Below are positions 7,718 to 16,267 of a DNA stretch of 33,800 nt, in pieces. The notes under the pieces were generated by a model. That model was not told the DNA's origin, did no database searches, and worked only from the letters and a program-made list of their open reading frames with translations. Within the stretch, counting starts at the first letter, position 1. Every line of letters begins with the position of its first letter. Source of the stretch: Trueperaceae bacterium. Its GTDB lineage: Bacteria; Deinococcota; Deinococci; Deinococcales; Trueperaceae. Location of the stretch: NCBI GenBank assembly GCA_013697735.1, contig JACCWH010000129.1, forward strand, positions 1 through 33,800, given 5' to 3'. The translations under genes were made by a program, and so were the position numbers.

Positions 7718-9027
7718 CCACGACGACCCTCGCGGTGCATCGCGGCGGCCTCACGCCGCTCGAGATCGTCGCCGAACTCGACCGCCACATCATCGGACAG
7801 TCGAAAGCGAAGCGCGCCGTCGCGGTGGCGCTCCGCAACCACTACCGCCGCCGACAGCTCGAGGAGAGCATGCAGGCGGAGGTGACGCCGAAGAACATCC
7901 TCATGATCGGACCGACCGGCGTGGGCAAGACCGAGATCGCGCGTCGCCTCGCGAAGCTCGCCAAGGCCCCCTTCCTCAAAGTGGAGGCCACGAAGTTCAC
8001 CGAGGTAGGGTACGTCGGTCGCGACGTCGAATCGATCGTCCGCGACCTGGTGCGTTCGTCGGTGACGATGGTCGAGGAGGAGCAGAAGGCGAGCGTGGCG
8101 TCGCGCGCACGCGAGCTCGCGGAGGCGCGGTTGCTCGACGCTCTGCTCCCGGGCGGCTCGTCGGAGGGACGCGCGGAGATGAAGGCGCTCCTCGCCAAGG
8201 GGGGCCTCGAGGAGCGAACGGTCGAGATCGAGCTCGAAGACAAGCAGCAGGCGGCTTCCATGCCAGGCGTTCCCGGCATGGAAGAGATGGGGGCCAACCT
8301 CCAGGACATGTTCAAGCAGTTCATGCCCAAGAAGAAGGTCCGCCGGAAGCTGACGGTGCGCGAGGCGCGCCGCGTGCTGGCCGAGGAGGAGGCCGACAAA
8401 CTCATCGACCACGATGCCGCGGCGCGGGAGGCGGTCCATCGGGCCGAGACGTCGGGCATCGTGTTCATCGACGAGCTCGACAAGATCGCGGGCGAGGGGG
8501 GCGGCAGCGGACCCGACGTCTCGGGCGAGGGCGTGCAGCGCGACCTCCTGCCGATCGTCGAGGGCACGCAGGTGAACACGCGCTGGGGGCAGGTCTCCAC
8601 CGACCACGTGCTCTTCATCGCTGCTGGCGCCTTCACGTCGTCGAAGCCCTCCGACCTGATCCCGGAGCTGCAGGGGAGGTTCCCGATCCGGGTCGAGCTC
8701 GAGGAGCTCACCTCGAGCGACCTCCAGCGCATCCTCACGCAGCCCGAGCACGCGCTCACGAAGCAGTACACGGCGCTGCTGGCGGTGGACGGCACCCGAG
8801 TGCGCTTCGACGAGAGCGGCGTGGTGGCCATCGCGCGCTTCGCCGAACGCGTCAACACCGAGGTCGAAGACATCGGCGCTCGGCGCCTGCACACGATCCT
8901 CGAGACGGTGCTCGAGGACCTGGCGTTCGCGACGGAACTCGGCGACGTGCTGATCGACGACGCGTACGTCACGAAGAAGCTCGCGAGCATCGTCGCCGAC
9001 GAGGACCTGTCGCGCTACGTGCTCTGA
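7714..9027 (+). CDS. hslU: ATP-dependent protease HslVU, ATPase subunit
   Basis: 437 residues, the AAA+ unfoldase of HslVU. Seen: N-terminal region with [20 protein letters not shown], Walker A GPTGVGKT (66-73), [16 protein letters not shown] (pore loop GYVG), an intermediate domain of about 110-235 that is rich in charged residues and carries a short methionine-rich stretch, Walker [12 protein letters not shown] (about 249-259), and sensor-2/C-domain text [12 protein letters not shown]. The C-terminal tail EDLSRYVL is the family tail that inserts into HslV to activate it. Length is within the usual range. The start overlaps the hslV stop, with GGGAAGGA upstream. The 34-bp gap to the convergent GGDEF gene shows no terminator. 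Confidence 0.97.
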   Translation: MTTTTLAVHRGGLTPLEIVAELDRHIIGQSKAKRAVAVALRNHYRRRQLEESMQAEVTPKNILMIGPTGVGKTEIARRLAKLAKAPFLKVEATKFTEVGYVGRDVESIVRDLVRSSVTMVEEEQKASVASRARELAEARLLDALLPGGSSEGRAEMKALLAKGGLEERTVEIELEDKQQAASMPGVPGMEEMGANLQDMFKQFMPKKKVRRKLTVREARRVLAEEEADKLIDHDAAAREAVHRAETSGIVFIDELDKIAGEGGGSGPDVSGEGVQRDLLPIVEGTQVNTRWGQVSTDHVLFIAAGAFTSSKPSDLIPELQGRFPIRVELEELTSSDLQRILTQPEHALTKQYTALLAVDGTRVRFDESGVVAIARFAERVNTEVEDIGARRLHTILETVLEDLAFATELGDVLIDDAYVTKKLASIVADEDLSRYVL

Positions 9028-9061
9028 CGTGCCGGGCGCACCCCTGCCGCTCGACCCCGAG

Positions 9062-11167
9062 TCAGGTGACGCCCTCGGGCTCACTGATGCAGACGCGGTT
9101 CCGGCCGCCCTCCTTGGCCGCGTAGAGCGCCTCATCGGCCCAACGCAGGAGGCGCTCGGACGTCATCGTGGTGCCGGTGGACGTCGCGACACCGATCGAC
9201 GCGGTCACGTTCGGGAGCCTCGTCCCCGCATGCACGACGACCATCGCCTCGATGTCGCTTCGAACGGTCTCGGCGCGCTGCGCGACGATCTGCTCGTCGG
9301 CGCCCGGGAGCACGAGTAGGAACTCCTCGCCCCCGAAGCGGCAGGCGATGTCGCCGACGCGGATTCGCTCGGCGAGCACGCGACCGACATTTCGAAGCAC
9401 CGCGTCCCCGGCGTCGTGGCCGTGGTCGTCGTTGAACCGCTTGAAGTGATCGACGTCGACCATGACCACGGAGAGGGGCTGGCGCGTCCGCACGGCACGC
9501 GCGATCTCCAATACGAGGCTCTGCTCGAGGAACCGCCGGTTGAAGAGGCCGGTCAGCGGGTCGCGGATCGAGAGCTGCTCGAGCGCCTCGCGCAGCCGAA
9601 GATTCGAGACGGCGAGCGCGAGCTGTTCCGCCACCCGGCGGACGGTTCGTTCGCCGCGCCCATCGTCGTCGGTCGCGTCCGTCGGCGCCTCCGAGCGAAC
9701 GGTGAGGATTCCGAGGGTCTCGTCGCGCGAGACGAGCGGCACGCAGGTGGTCGTGCCCTCGTGCTGGGGATCGTGCGCGCAGCGGATCGCCGACGCGCCA
9801 CTCGCCACGTACGGCTTCCCCTGGCGAAGGCCCCAACAACCATCGAGATCGACGTGATCCGGAGCCTCCACCACATCGCCCCAGCCGGTCGCGCGGCGGA
9901 GCTCGTCGCGTGACTCGTTCACGAGCCAGAGCGCCCCCGACGCGTCCGGCAGCATGCGCGCGAGGACCTCGGTGATCGCGGGCATCGCTTCGTCCATCGA
10001 GCGCGCCGCCTGCGCCATGGCGGCGAGGTGCGCCATGAGCCCGGCCTCGCGATCCCGGTTCATGACGTCCGCTGCCATGCGATCGAAGTCGCGGGTGAAC
10101 GCCCGCATCGCGGGCGGGCCACGCGCCCCGATCGGTGGGACCGAGGCGCCCGCAGCGAGTGCTCGCGTGGCAGATTCGAATCGCGCGACGTGGCGACCGA
10201 GCTGGCCGATGAACGCGACGACCATCGCGAGGGAGATGACGACTGCGCCGATGGGGGCGAGCCACGCCATGAGCACCGAGTGGGTGCGCGAGGAGACGGA
10301 GAGCTGCTGGAGCGCCCCGAGGCGCTGGCGCTCTTCGACCCGTATGGCGTCTAGGGTCTCACGGATGCTCGGGACCAACTCACGTCCCGCCCCAGCGAGG
10401 AGGAGCTCGGACACTTTCGCGTCGTTCCGCATCGCGGCGCCCCAGGCGGTCTCGAAGCGCGCAGCCACATCGGCGTAGGCGTCGACGCGCTCGGACGCGC
10501 GAATCGCGTCGAGATCGGGCTCGCCCTCGGACGTGAAGTCGAGCCGATAGGCGCGGACGTCACCGGCGAGCACCGCCCAGGGTTCGCGGACGGCCGCATC
10601 GATCGGCGCGAGGAGCACCGAGTCGACGGCTCGCTCGACGTCGTCGAGTCGCGCCAGCCACGCCTGCACGTCGGCGTCCGCGACCGAAGACGCCCGCGCG
10701 ATCGAGGCGTGGAGCGCCTCCACGCCGAGCCATGACCCGTACGCCGCGACGCCGTCGTTGATGAGCACGGCCGGGCTCTGCAGACGCGCCGCGACGACGG
10801 CGCCGGCCTGCTCGCGCTCCCAGCGGCCGAAGCGATCCACAACGTCGTCGAGGGGACCGGAGTAGGGCGCGGCCTCGGTTCGCTCACGAAGCGTTGCCGC
10901 CTCGACGTCGAACCGTGCCAATGCGCGCTCGTATGGAGCCAGGTAGATGGCGTCGCCCGTGACGGCGAAACCGCGCATGCTGGTCTCCGCCTCGATCACC
11001 GGGAGCAGGAGCCGATCGATCGCGTTCACGAATGCGGCGGAGCCGACCACGGCCTCGCTCGCGGTGACGGCCGCACGGAGCGATGCCTGGCTCCACCAAC
11101 CGGCGAGGACGGCCACCAGGGTGGCGACCACGAAGCCGAGCGCGATCCGCCGAACCAGCGTCTGCAC
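9062..11167 (-). CDS. Membrane sensor diguanylate cyclase (CHASE3-HAMP-GAF-GGDEF)
   Basis: 701 residues. It makes the second messenger cyclic di-GMP at the inner membrane. Order: TM1 (about 8-25); extracytoplasmic CHASE3-like helical sensor (about 30-310, with ETSMRGFAVTGDAIYLAPYE); TM2 (about 315-340); HAMP-like linker; GAF domain (about 410-545); GGDEF (about 560-695). The active-site loop reads RFGGEEF and the inhibitory site RVGD lies five residues before it, so the cyclase should be active and product-inhibited. DPLTGLFNRRFLE and VDVDHFKRFNDDHGHDAGD are also present. No EAL domain. The GTG start at 11167 is chosen because TACGGT sits six bases upstream and no Shine-Dalgarno sequence exists for alternatives. 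Divergent from the DUF2254 gene. Confidence 0.94.
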   Translation of the reverse strand: MQTLVRRIALGFVVATLVAVLAGWWSQASLRAAVTASEAVVGSAAFVNAIDRLLLPVIEAETSMRGFAVTGDAIYLAPYERALARFDVEAATLRERTEAAPYSGPLDDVVDRFGRWEREQAGAVVAARLQSPAVLINDGVAAYGSWLGVEALHASIARASSVADADVQAWLARLDDVERAVDSVLLAPIDAAVREPWAVLAGDVRAYRLDFTSEGEPDLDAIRASERVDAYADVAARFETAWGAAMRNDAKVSELLLAGAGRELVPSIRETLDAIRVEERQRLGALQQLSVSSRTHSVLMAWLAPIGAVVISLAMVVAFIGQLGRHVARFESATRALAAGASVPPIGARGPPAMRAFTRDFDRMAADVMNRDREAGLMAHLAAMAQAARSMDEAMPAITEVLARMLPDASGALWLVNESRDELRRATGWGDVVEAPDHVDLDGCWGLRQGKPYVASGASAIRCAHDPQHEGTTTCVPLVSRDETLGILTVRSEAPTDATDDDGRGERTVRRVAEQLALAVSNLRLREALEQLSIRDPLTGLFNRRFLEQSLVLEIARAVRTRQPLSVVMVDVDHFKRFNDDHGHDAGDAVLRNVGRVLAERIRVGDIACRFGGEEFLLVLPGADEQIVAQRAETVRSDIEAMVVVHAGTRLPNVTASIGVATSTGTTMTSERLLRWADEALYAAKEGGRNRVCISEPEGVT

Positions 11168-11173
11168 CAACCA

Positions 11174-11179
11174 ACCGTA
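11174..11179 (-). promoter_or_regulatory. Leaderless promoter of the diguanylate cyclase (-10 box)
   Basis: TACGGT on the minus strand lies six bases before GTG at 11167. No Shine-Dalgarno sequence is seen. This box is what decides the start among several in-frame GTG/ATG codons further upstream. Confidence 0.55.
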
Positions 11180-11239
11180 CCCCGTCGACCACCGGGTTCC
11201 CACCGTGTTCCAATACCCGGGTCGCAGCGAAACGCGGAG

Positions 11240-11245
11240 TAGCAT
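11240..11245 (+). promoter_or_regulatory. Leaderless promoter of the DUF2254 gene (-10 box)
   Basis: TAGCAT lies six bases before the GTG at 11252. It is the same hexamer as the tdk box. It shares the 84-bp divergent gap with the cyclase promoter, the two boxes being about 60 bases apart. Confidence 0.58.
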
Positions 11246-11251
11246 GCTGCC

Positions 11252-12628
11252 GTGGTCACCCGGCTCCACGGCATGTGGCAGGTACTCAGCAGCTCCTACT
11301 GGTTCGTCCCCGCGCTGTTCGGGGTGGGCGCTTTCGTGCTGTCGATCCTCACGCTGGCGATGGATCGCGCGATCGACGCCGAGCAGCTCATCGACATGGC
11401 GCTCATCCCGGTCGTGCAGAGCGAGGGCGCACGCTCCGTGCTCACGACCGTCGCCTCGTCGATGATCACGGTCGGCGGTGTGGTCTTCTCGCTCACGCTG
11501 CTCGTGCTCACGCAGGCGTCGAGCCAGTTCGGCCCCCGCCTGCTCGTCAACTTCATGCGCGACCGAATGAACCAGGTGGTGCTCGGCGCGTTCGTCGCGA
11601 CGTTCGTCTACGCACTCCTCGTGCTGCGGCTCGTGACGGGCGGAGCCTCCGACATCGGTGTCGATCCGTTCGTGCCGCAGATCTCGGTGGTCGTCGCGAT
11701 CGCCATGACGTTCTTCACGGTGGCGACACTCGTCTACTTCTTCCACCACACCGCGGAGAGCGTCAGGGTCACGCACGTGCTTGCGGACGTTGGTCGGTCG
11801 CTCGATCGGATGCTGGAGCGGTTCGACGAGATCGATCCCGCCGAGTCACCGCGCTCCGACGAATCGACACTCCCGGAGCACTTCCGCGACGACTTCGGCG
11901 TCGTGCACGCACGGCAAGGCGGATACCTACAGGAGGTGCAGATCGCGGCGCTCGTCGGCATCGCCACCGAGCGCAACGCCATGATCCGCCTCCTCCCTCC
12001 CGTGGGCGCCTACGTCTTGCGCGCTGCCCCGCTCGCGGAGGTGCACCCGGAGACCGCCACCGACGCGGTGGGCGATCACCTCAACGCCACGCTCATCTTC
12101 GGGGAGGATCGCAGCGTGACGCAGGACCCGGGCTTCCTGTTCGACGAGTTCCTCGAGATCGCGCTCCGAGCCCTCTCGCCCAGCATGAACGACCCCTTCA
12201 CGGCTCGCTCGTGCATCGATCGGATCGGTCAGGGGATCCTCCTCCTCGACCGCCGTCGGCTGCCGCGGCAGGTCCACACCGACGACGAAGGCGTGGTTCG
12301 CGCCTTCGTGCCGATACAGGGCAAGAGCGTCGTGGCACGGCACCTGTTCACGGAACTCCGACTCGCGAGCATCGGCAACTACATGGTCGTGCACCACCTC
12401 GTCACTACACTCGAGACGCTCCGCCACGAGATCGGCGACCCCGGAACCCGACACGCCGTGGAAGACGCGCTCGAGGCGATCGTCGAAGACAACGAGGGCG
12501 CGCTCCTCGAGCGAGACCACGCCCGACTGCGCGCCCAGGTCGCGCGATTCGACGAGCCCGAACCCCCCGACATCCGTGGCGCCGAGACGACGTCGAAACG
12601 GGTGGACGCTCCGGAGCCGAAGCCGTGA
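11252..12628 (+). CDS. DUF2254 family membrane protein
   Basis: 458 residues, function unknown. Four membrane segments in the N-terminal third: about 14-31, 65-90, 107-131 and 145-168. The rest is cytoplasmic. The family hallmark is ALRALSPSMNDPFTARSCID (about residues 304-323), matching the SPxxNDPxTA consensus of DUF2254. The region VQIAALVGIATERNAMIRLL just after the membrane part is also typical. The C-terminal 40 residues are charged and probably helical. GTG is supported by the -10 box six bases upstream. A second in-frame ATG at 11273 is less likely. It is divergent from a diguanylate cyclase, but whether the two act together cannot be seen. Confidence 0.9.
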   Translation: MVTRLHGMWQVLSSSYWFVPALFGVGAFVLSILTLAMDRAIDAEQLIDMALIPVVQSEGARSVLTTVASSMITVGGVVFSLTLLVLTQASSQFGPRLLVNFMRDRMNQVVLGAFVATFVYALLVLRLVTGGASDIGVDPFVPQISVVVAIAMTFFTVATLVYFFHHTAESVRVTHVLADVGRSLDRMLERFDEIDPAESPRSDESTLPEHFRDDFGVVHARQGGYLQEVQIAALVGIATERNAMIRLLPPVGAYVLRAAPLAEVHPETATDAVGDHLNATLIFGEDRSVTQDPGFLFDEFLEIALRALSPSMNDPFTARSCIDRIGQGILLLDRRRLPRQVHTDDEGVVRAFVPIQGKSVVARHLFTELRLASIGNYMVVHHLVTTLETLRHEIGDPGTRHAVEDALEAIVEDNEGALLERDHARLRAQVARFDEPEPPDIRGAETTSKRVDAPEPKP

Positions 12629-12649
12629 GGCAGCGCGCGGGCGGTGGGG

Positions 12650-12678
12650 TACCCTAGGCCGGACGAACGCCGAGGAGG
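12650..12678 (+). promoter_or_regulatory. Short-leader promoter and Shine-Dalgarno site
   Basis: TACCCT (12650-12655) is followed by about six bases to the expected transcript start and then GAGGAGG (12672-12678), five bases before ATG at 12684. The leader would be roughly 20 bases. This decides the start of the small membrane protein. Confidence 0.5.
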
Positions 12679-12683
12679 CGCAC

Positions 12684-13076
12684 ATGGCGACGGACGACCT
12701 CAACGCTCGCTCGCGATCCGACGGCGAGCGACGGCGCGCTCGGGTCGACGGTCCGCCACTCTCGGCAGTATCCGTGGTGCCCGCTGCGCCCACCCCACTC
12801 GAATCGACGGGCGGGTCCGGGGCACTCGACGCCCGCGTCGCCGGCGACGCGTGGTTCGACCCGCGCGGATTCTTCCTCGGCTGGCTGGCGATGGTCGCCG
12901 GTTACGTCGTGTTCGGGGGAACCCTCGGGGCGAGCCTTGCTGGGCTGGTCGTCGCCTACCTCACGTCGCGGCGCGGGCGGCTCCTGAACGCCGTGGTGTC
13001 GGTCGCTGGCGGCTACGGCGTCGCCCTCATCCTCGGCGTCGCGCTCGTCGCGCTCGTCTTCATCATCTCGCGCTGA
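12684..13076 (+). CDS. Small membrane protein of unknown function
   Basis: 130 residues, not recognised. The first 60 residues are polar and disordered-looking (charged, then Pro/Ser/Gly-rich). The rest has three hydrophobic stretches: about 64-80, 82-95 and 99-128, separated by the basic TSRRGRL loop, which suggests two or three membrane passes with the tail inside. The start is well supported by a strong Shine-Dalgarno sequence five bases upstream. An in-frame upstream extension is rejected because it overlaps the DUF2254 3' end and has no ribosome site. The 82-bp gap to the next gene holds that gene's promoter. Confidence 0.7.
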   Translation: MATDDLNARSRSDGERRRARVDGPPLSAVSVVPAAPTPLESTGGSGALDARVAGDAWFDPRGFFLGWLAMVAGYVVFGGTLGASLAGLVVAYLTSRRGRLLNAVVSVAGGYGVALILGVALVALVFIISR

Positions 13077-13146
13077 GGGCGATCGAGCATCACCACGCTG
13101 GTGCCCGAATGCGATCCGGCGGTCGCGCCCGCACGCTCGGGCGCGC

Positions 13147-13152
13147 TATCGT
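13147..13152 (+). promoter_or_regulatory. Leaderless promoter of the semialdehyde dehydrogenase (-10 box)
   Basis: TATCGT is six bases before GTG at 13159. There is no Shine-Dalgarno sequence. The same hexamer at the same distance precedes mqnE. Confidence 0.58.
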
Positions 13153-13158
13153 GAGCGC

Positions 13159-14640
13159 GTGACCACAGCACCTGTCGAACTCCTGAACTACATCGGTGGC
13201 GCCTGGCGCCGCACGGCGTCCGGCGAGCGCGGCGACGTGCACGACCCGGCGACGAACGAACGCATCGCCTACGTGCCGCTCTCCGCCGCCGACGAAGTCG
13301 ACGCCGCCGTGCGTGCAGCCCACGAGGCGTTTCCTGCCTGGCGCGAGACACCCGTCACGGAGCGCATCCAGCCGCTGTTCAAACTCAAGTGGCTGCTCGA
13401 GCGCGACATCGGGGAACTCGCTCGCACGATCACGCGTGAGAGCGGCAAGACGTACGCGGAGAGCGAAGGCGAGATGCGCCGCGGCATCGAGAACATCGAG
13501 GTCGCGTGCGGCATGCCCATCATGATCCAAGGCTGGAACAACGAGGACATCGCTCGCGGCATCGACGAGCACCTCTTCCGGCAGCCGCTCGGCGTCGTGA
13601 CCGCGATCGCGCCGTTCAACTTCCCGGGCATGATCCCGCTCTGGTTCCTCCCCTACGCGGTCGCAGCGGGGAACTGCTTCGTGCTCAAGCCCTCCGAACG
13701 GGTGCCGATGACGACCCAGCATCTGGTGCGGCTGTGCGAGGAGGCGGGCTTCCCTGCCGGCGTCGTCAGCCTCGTGAACGGCGGCAAGCCGACGGTGGAC
13801 GCGCTCCTCGACCACCCGCTCGTTCGCGCCGTCTCGTTCGTCGGCTCCACCGCCGTGGCGAAGTACGTCTACTCACGCGCCACCGCGAACGGCAAGCGCG
13901 CACAGTGCCAGGGGGGCGCCAAGAACCCGGCGATCATCCTCCCGGACGCCGACATGGACATGGCCACGCGCATCCTCGCTGACTCCGCCTTCGGCTGCGC
14001 GGGCCAACGCTGCCTCGCCACGTCCGTCGCCATCACCGTCGGTGACGCCAAGGCTCCGTTCACTGAGCGGATCGTCGAGGACGCCGCCACACGACGCGTC
14101 GGCTCCGGCCTCGACGAGGGCGTGCAGATGGGGCCCGTCATCAACGCCCAGAGCAAGGCGCGCATCATCGACCTCGTCGGCAAGGGTGAGGCCGAGGGCG
14201 GCGAAGTCCTGGTGGACGGTCGTGGACGCACCGTCGACGGCTTCGCCGACGGCTACTTCGTCCACCCGACCGTCGTCTCGGGCGTCGATCCCCGCGGCAC
14301 GCTCGCCACGACCGAGGTGTTCGGACCGGTGCTCACCATGCTCCATGCCGACGATCTCGACGGCGCGATCGCCCTCGCGAACGACCGCACCTACGGCAAC
14401 CAGGCGTGCCTCTTCACGACGTCGGGCGCCGCGGCGCGCGCCTTCCGGCACCAGGTGCGCGCCGGCAACATCGGCATCAACCTCGGCGTCGCGGCGCCGA
14501 TGGCGTTCTTCCCGTTCAGCGGCTGGGGCGACTCGTTCTTCGGCGACCTCCACGCTCAGGGGGCGCACGGCGTGGAGTTCTACACCGAGACGAAGGTCGT
14601 GGTGGAGCGGTGGCCGAGTACGTGGAGTCGGAAGTTCTAG
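13159..14640 (+). CDS. mmsA: Methylmalonate-semialdehyde dehydrogenase type (CoA-acylating)
   Basis: 493 residues, usual length. It is expected to oxidise methylmalonate or malonate semialdehyde with NAD and CoA, giving propionyl-CoA or acetyl-CoA (valine, inositol or beta-alanine catabolism). Seen: YIGGAWR at the N-terminus, the NAD-binding stretch [31 protein letters not shown], and the catalytic cysteine C285 in [16 protein letters not shown]. The general-base glutamate of ordinary aldehyde dehydrogenases is replaced: the local text is [16 protein letters not shown], as in the CoA-dependent subfamily. The C-terminal part has [14 protein letters not shown] and [21 protein letters not shown] is fixed by the -10 box. 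The gene is convergent with an MFS carrier, so a linked substrate is possible but unproven. Confidence 0.9.
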   Translation: MTTAPVELLNYIGGAWRRTASGERGDVHDPATNERIAYVPLSAADEVDAAVRAAHEAFPAWRETPVTERIQPLFKLKWLLERDIGELARTITRESGKTYAESEGEMRRGIENIEVACGMPIMIQGWNNEDIARGIDEHLFRQPLGVVTAIAPFNFPGMIPLWFLPYAVAAGNCFVLKPSERVPMTTQHLVRLCEEAGFPAGVVSLVNGGKPTVDALLDHPLVRAVSFVGSTAVAKYVYSRATANGKRAQCQGGAKNPAIILPDADMDMATRILADSAFGCAGQRCLATSVAITVGDAKAPFTERIVEDAATRRVGSGLDEGVQMGPVINAQSKARIIDLVGKGEAEGGEVLVDGRGRTVDGFADGYFVHPTVVSGVDPRGTLATTEVFGPVLTMLHADDLDGAIALANDRTYGNQACLFTTSGAAARAFRHQVRAGNIGINLGVAAPMAFFPFSGWGDSFFGDLHAQGAHGVEFYTETKVVVERWPSTWSRKF

Positions 14641-14664
14641 CGCGACGACACAGGGCGGACCGAT

Positions 14665-14695
14665 CCCCCGGCTCCCCTCAAGCCGCCCGGGGGGG
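14665..14695. terminator. Hairpin at the convergent mmsA/MFS ends
   Basis: CCCCC-GGCT (14665-14673) pairs with AGCC (14681-14684) and, after a short bulge, with GGGGG inside an 8-G run (14689-14696). The loop contains the MFS stop codon. The strong GC stem between convergent stops suggests bidirectional termination, but no T-tract follows. Confidence 0.35.
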
Positions 14696-16036
14696 GTTCG
14701 GCTTGCCGAGGACGAAGAAAGCCACGGCGCCGAAGAGACCGACCACGGCCAACGCGCCGAAGCCTCCGGCGTAGGAGCCGGTACCGTCCGCTACGAGCCC
14801 GATCACGAGCGGCCCACCCACGGAGCCGAACATCACCACGAGCGACGAGAACCCCATCACGGAGGCGAAGGCCGCCCGCCCGAAGTAGTCGGCCCGCATC
14901 GCCCCCATGAGCGGCCCTCGAACGCCCCACCCGAGCCCGTGCAGCACGGCGGCGACCACCACCAGCGCGACACCGTCCGCGAGCACGAGCGCCACCATGG
15001 CCCCGGCATGGGCGAGCATGGCGCTCCCTGCGAGCCAGCGTTTGTCGACCTGGTCACCGACCGTACCGCCGAGGACCTGCCCCACCACGGCAGCGGCGGT
15101 CATCACTGCCATGAGCGTGGCGGCAGTGGTGATGCTGATCGCGAGCACCTCGGTCGCATAGATCACGAAGTGGACGCCGACGCCCGACATGATCGCGAGC
15201 GCCGCGCCGTGGCCGATCGAGATCAACCAGAAGGCCGGGGTGCGCAGCGCTCCACCAGCCCACGATCGCCGGGCGGTGCGCGCGGCTGGCGGTGCGGGAA
15301 GCGTCGGTCCCGGCCCGGGCTCGTCTCCGTCGGGGCGCATCCCGAGCATCTCCGGGTTGCGGTGCATGAGCCGCGCGATGGGGAGCCCGCAGGCGATGAT
15401 GAGCACGCCCGAGGCGACGATCACGGGGCGCCAGCCGAAGGTGACGAGCGCCCAGGCGAGGAGCGGCAGGGCGAGGCTGCCGACGCTGAGACCGAGTTGC
15501 AGCGCAGACATGGCTCGCGCGCGGCGGCGCTCGAACCAATTGACGATCACGGTCATGAGCGTGAGCATGCCGCAGAGGCTCGATCCGACCGAGGTGACGA
15601 GGTAGAGCACCATGAACTGCACGAAGTTCTGCACGAACCCGAGCGCGATCAGGCCGCCCCCCATGAGGAGCACCCCCACCACGAAGACCCGTCGGGGCGA
15701 GGAGCGATCGAGCCACCAACCGTGCAGGGGGCCGAGGAGGCCGGATTCCGTTCGCTGGAGTGAGGCCGCCCAGGCGATCGTCGTCCGGCTCCACCCGAAG
15801 TCGGCCATCCACAACGCGGCGTAGGTACCGAAGGACTGCCAGAAGAGGAGCGATTGCAGCGACTGCATCGCCACCGCGCCGCCGACGATTCGCCAGCCGA
15901 GAAATGGGCGGGGGGTCCCTTCTCGCACCGCCACCGTGGCGTCGGGCTCGGGATCGCCGGAGCTCAGAACGACGCGCCCTCGGGCATCGACGCCGGAACC
16001 TTGGCGACGCCCGCCCGGCGCACCGCGTTCGGGCAT
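14678..16036 (-). CDS. MFS transporter, monocarboxylate/oxalate-formate type
   Basis: 452 residues, with 12 predicted membrane segments in two halves joined by a Pro/Gly/Arg-rich central loop (about residues 245-275). The text GWRIVGGAVAMQSLQS opening TM1, GWSRTTIAWAASLQR before TM2, and VNWFERRRARAMSALQLGLS after TM4 match the MCT/oxalate:formate antiporter group, which moves small organic acids. The true substrate is unknown. The first 45 residues are polar and longer than usual. The start at 16036 has no good Shine-Dalgarno sequence and follows a stop codon by one codon. A downstream GTG near residue 35 is an alternative. A run of eight Cs lies just before the stop. It is divergent from the hydroxyacid dehydrogenase gene. 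Confidence 0.88.
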   Translation of the reverse strand: MPERGAPGGRRQGSGVDARGRVVLSSGDPEPDATVAVREGTPRPFLGWRIVGGAVAMQSLQSLLFWQSFGTYAALWMADFGWSRTTIAWAASLQRTESGLLGPLHGWWLDRSSPRRVFVVGVLLMGGGLIALGFVQNFVQFMVLYLVTSVGSSLCGMLTLMTVIVNWFERRRARAMSALQLGLSVGSLALPLLAWALVTFGWRPVIVASGVLIIACGLPIARLMHRNPEMLGMRPDGDEPGPGPTLPAPPAARTARRSWAGGALRTPAFWLISIGHGAALAIMSGVGVHFVIYATEVLAISITTAATLMAVMTAAAVVGQVLGGTVGDQVDKRWLAGSAMLAHAGAMVALVLADGVALVVVAAVLHGLGWGVRGPLMGAMRADYFGRAAFASVMGFSSLVVMFGSVGGPLVIGLVADGTGSYAGGFGALAVVGLFGAVAFFVLGKPNPPRAA

Positions 16037-16133
16037 GCGTCACCGATGTCGCCGCTCCGCTGCATTGCCGATGCCTCCGCCCTCTGGACCCGTGCGCTTC
16101 ACCGCATCTCGGACGAGGGCGAAGCTCACTCGA

Positions 16134-16139
16134 ACTCTA
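16134..16139 (-). promoter_or_regulatory. Possible MFS promoter with leader ORF
   Basis: TAGAGT on the minus strand lies four bases before a GTG at 16129 that opens a 29-codon frame. That frame ends with TGA at 16042-16040, one codon before the MFS ATG. This could be a leaderless leader peptide coupled to the transporter, or chance. The rest of the 231-bp divergent gap shows only the plus-strand promoter at 16237. Confidence 0.28.
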
Positions 16140-16236
16140 GCAAGTCGTCCTGCGGCGACGGCCGTTCTACTTCGCGTCCAAGCCTCGTGTCCCGGGGTCG
16201 GCGCACGCTCCACGCCCGTGCCGACCCGCGCTGCGA

Positions 16237-16260
16237 TACGCTTGCTTGCCCACAGGAGGT
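16237..16260 (+). promoter_or_regulatory. Short-leader promoter and Shine-Dalgarno site
   Basis: TACGCT (16237-16242) is followed by AGGAGGT (16254-16260), seven bases before GTG at 16268. A leader of about 20 bases would result. The strong ribosome site selects GTG at 16268 over ATG at 16277. Confidence 0.52.
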
Positions 16261-16267
16261 CCCGACC

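Noticed and set aside
7645-9135. Minus-strand open frame (496 codons) opposite hslU
   Set aside because: Shadow of hslU. Low-complexity Arg/Leu/Asp text with no motif.
11168-11776. N-terminal extension of the GGDEF protein by about 200 residues
   Set aside because: It overlaps the divergent DUF2254 gene and encodes Arg/His/Asp-rich shadow text. A -10 box and GTG mark the start at 11167.
15854-16267. Extension of the hydroxyacid dehydrogenase upstream to 15854
   Set aside because: It overlaps the 5' part of the divergent MFS gene, and a strong AGGAGGT selects GTG at 16268.
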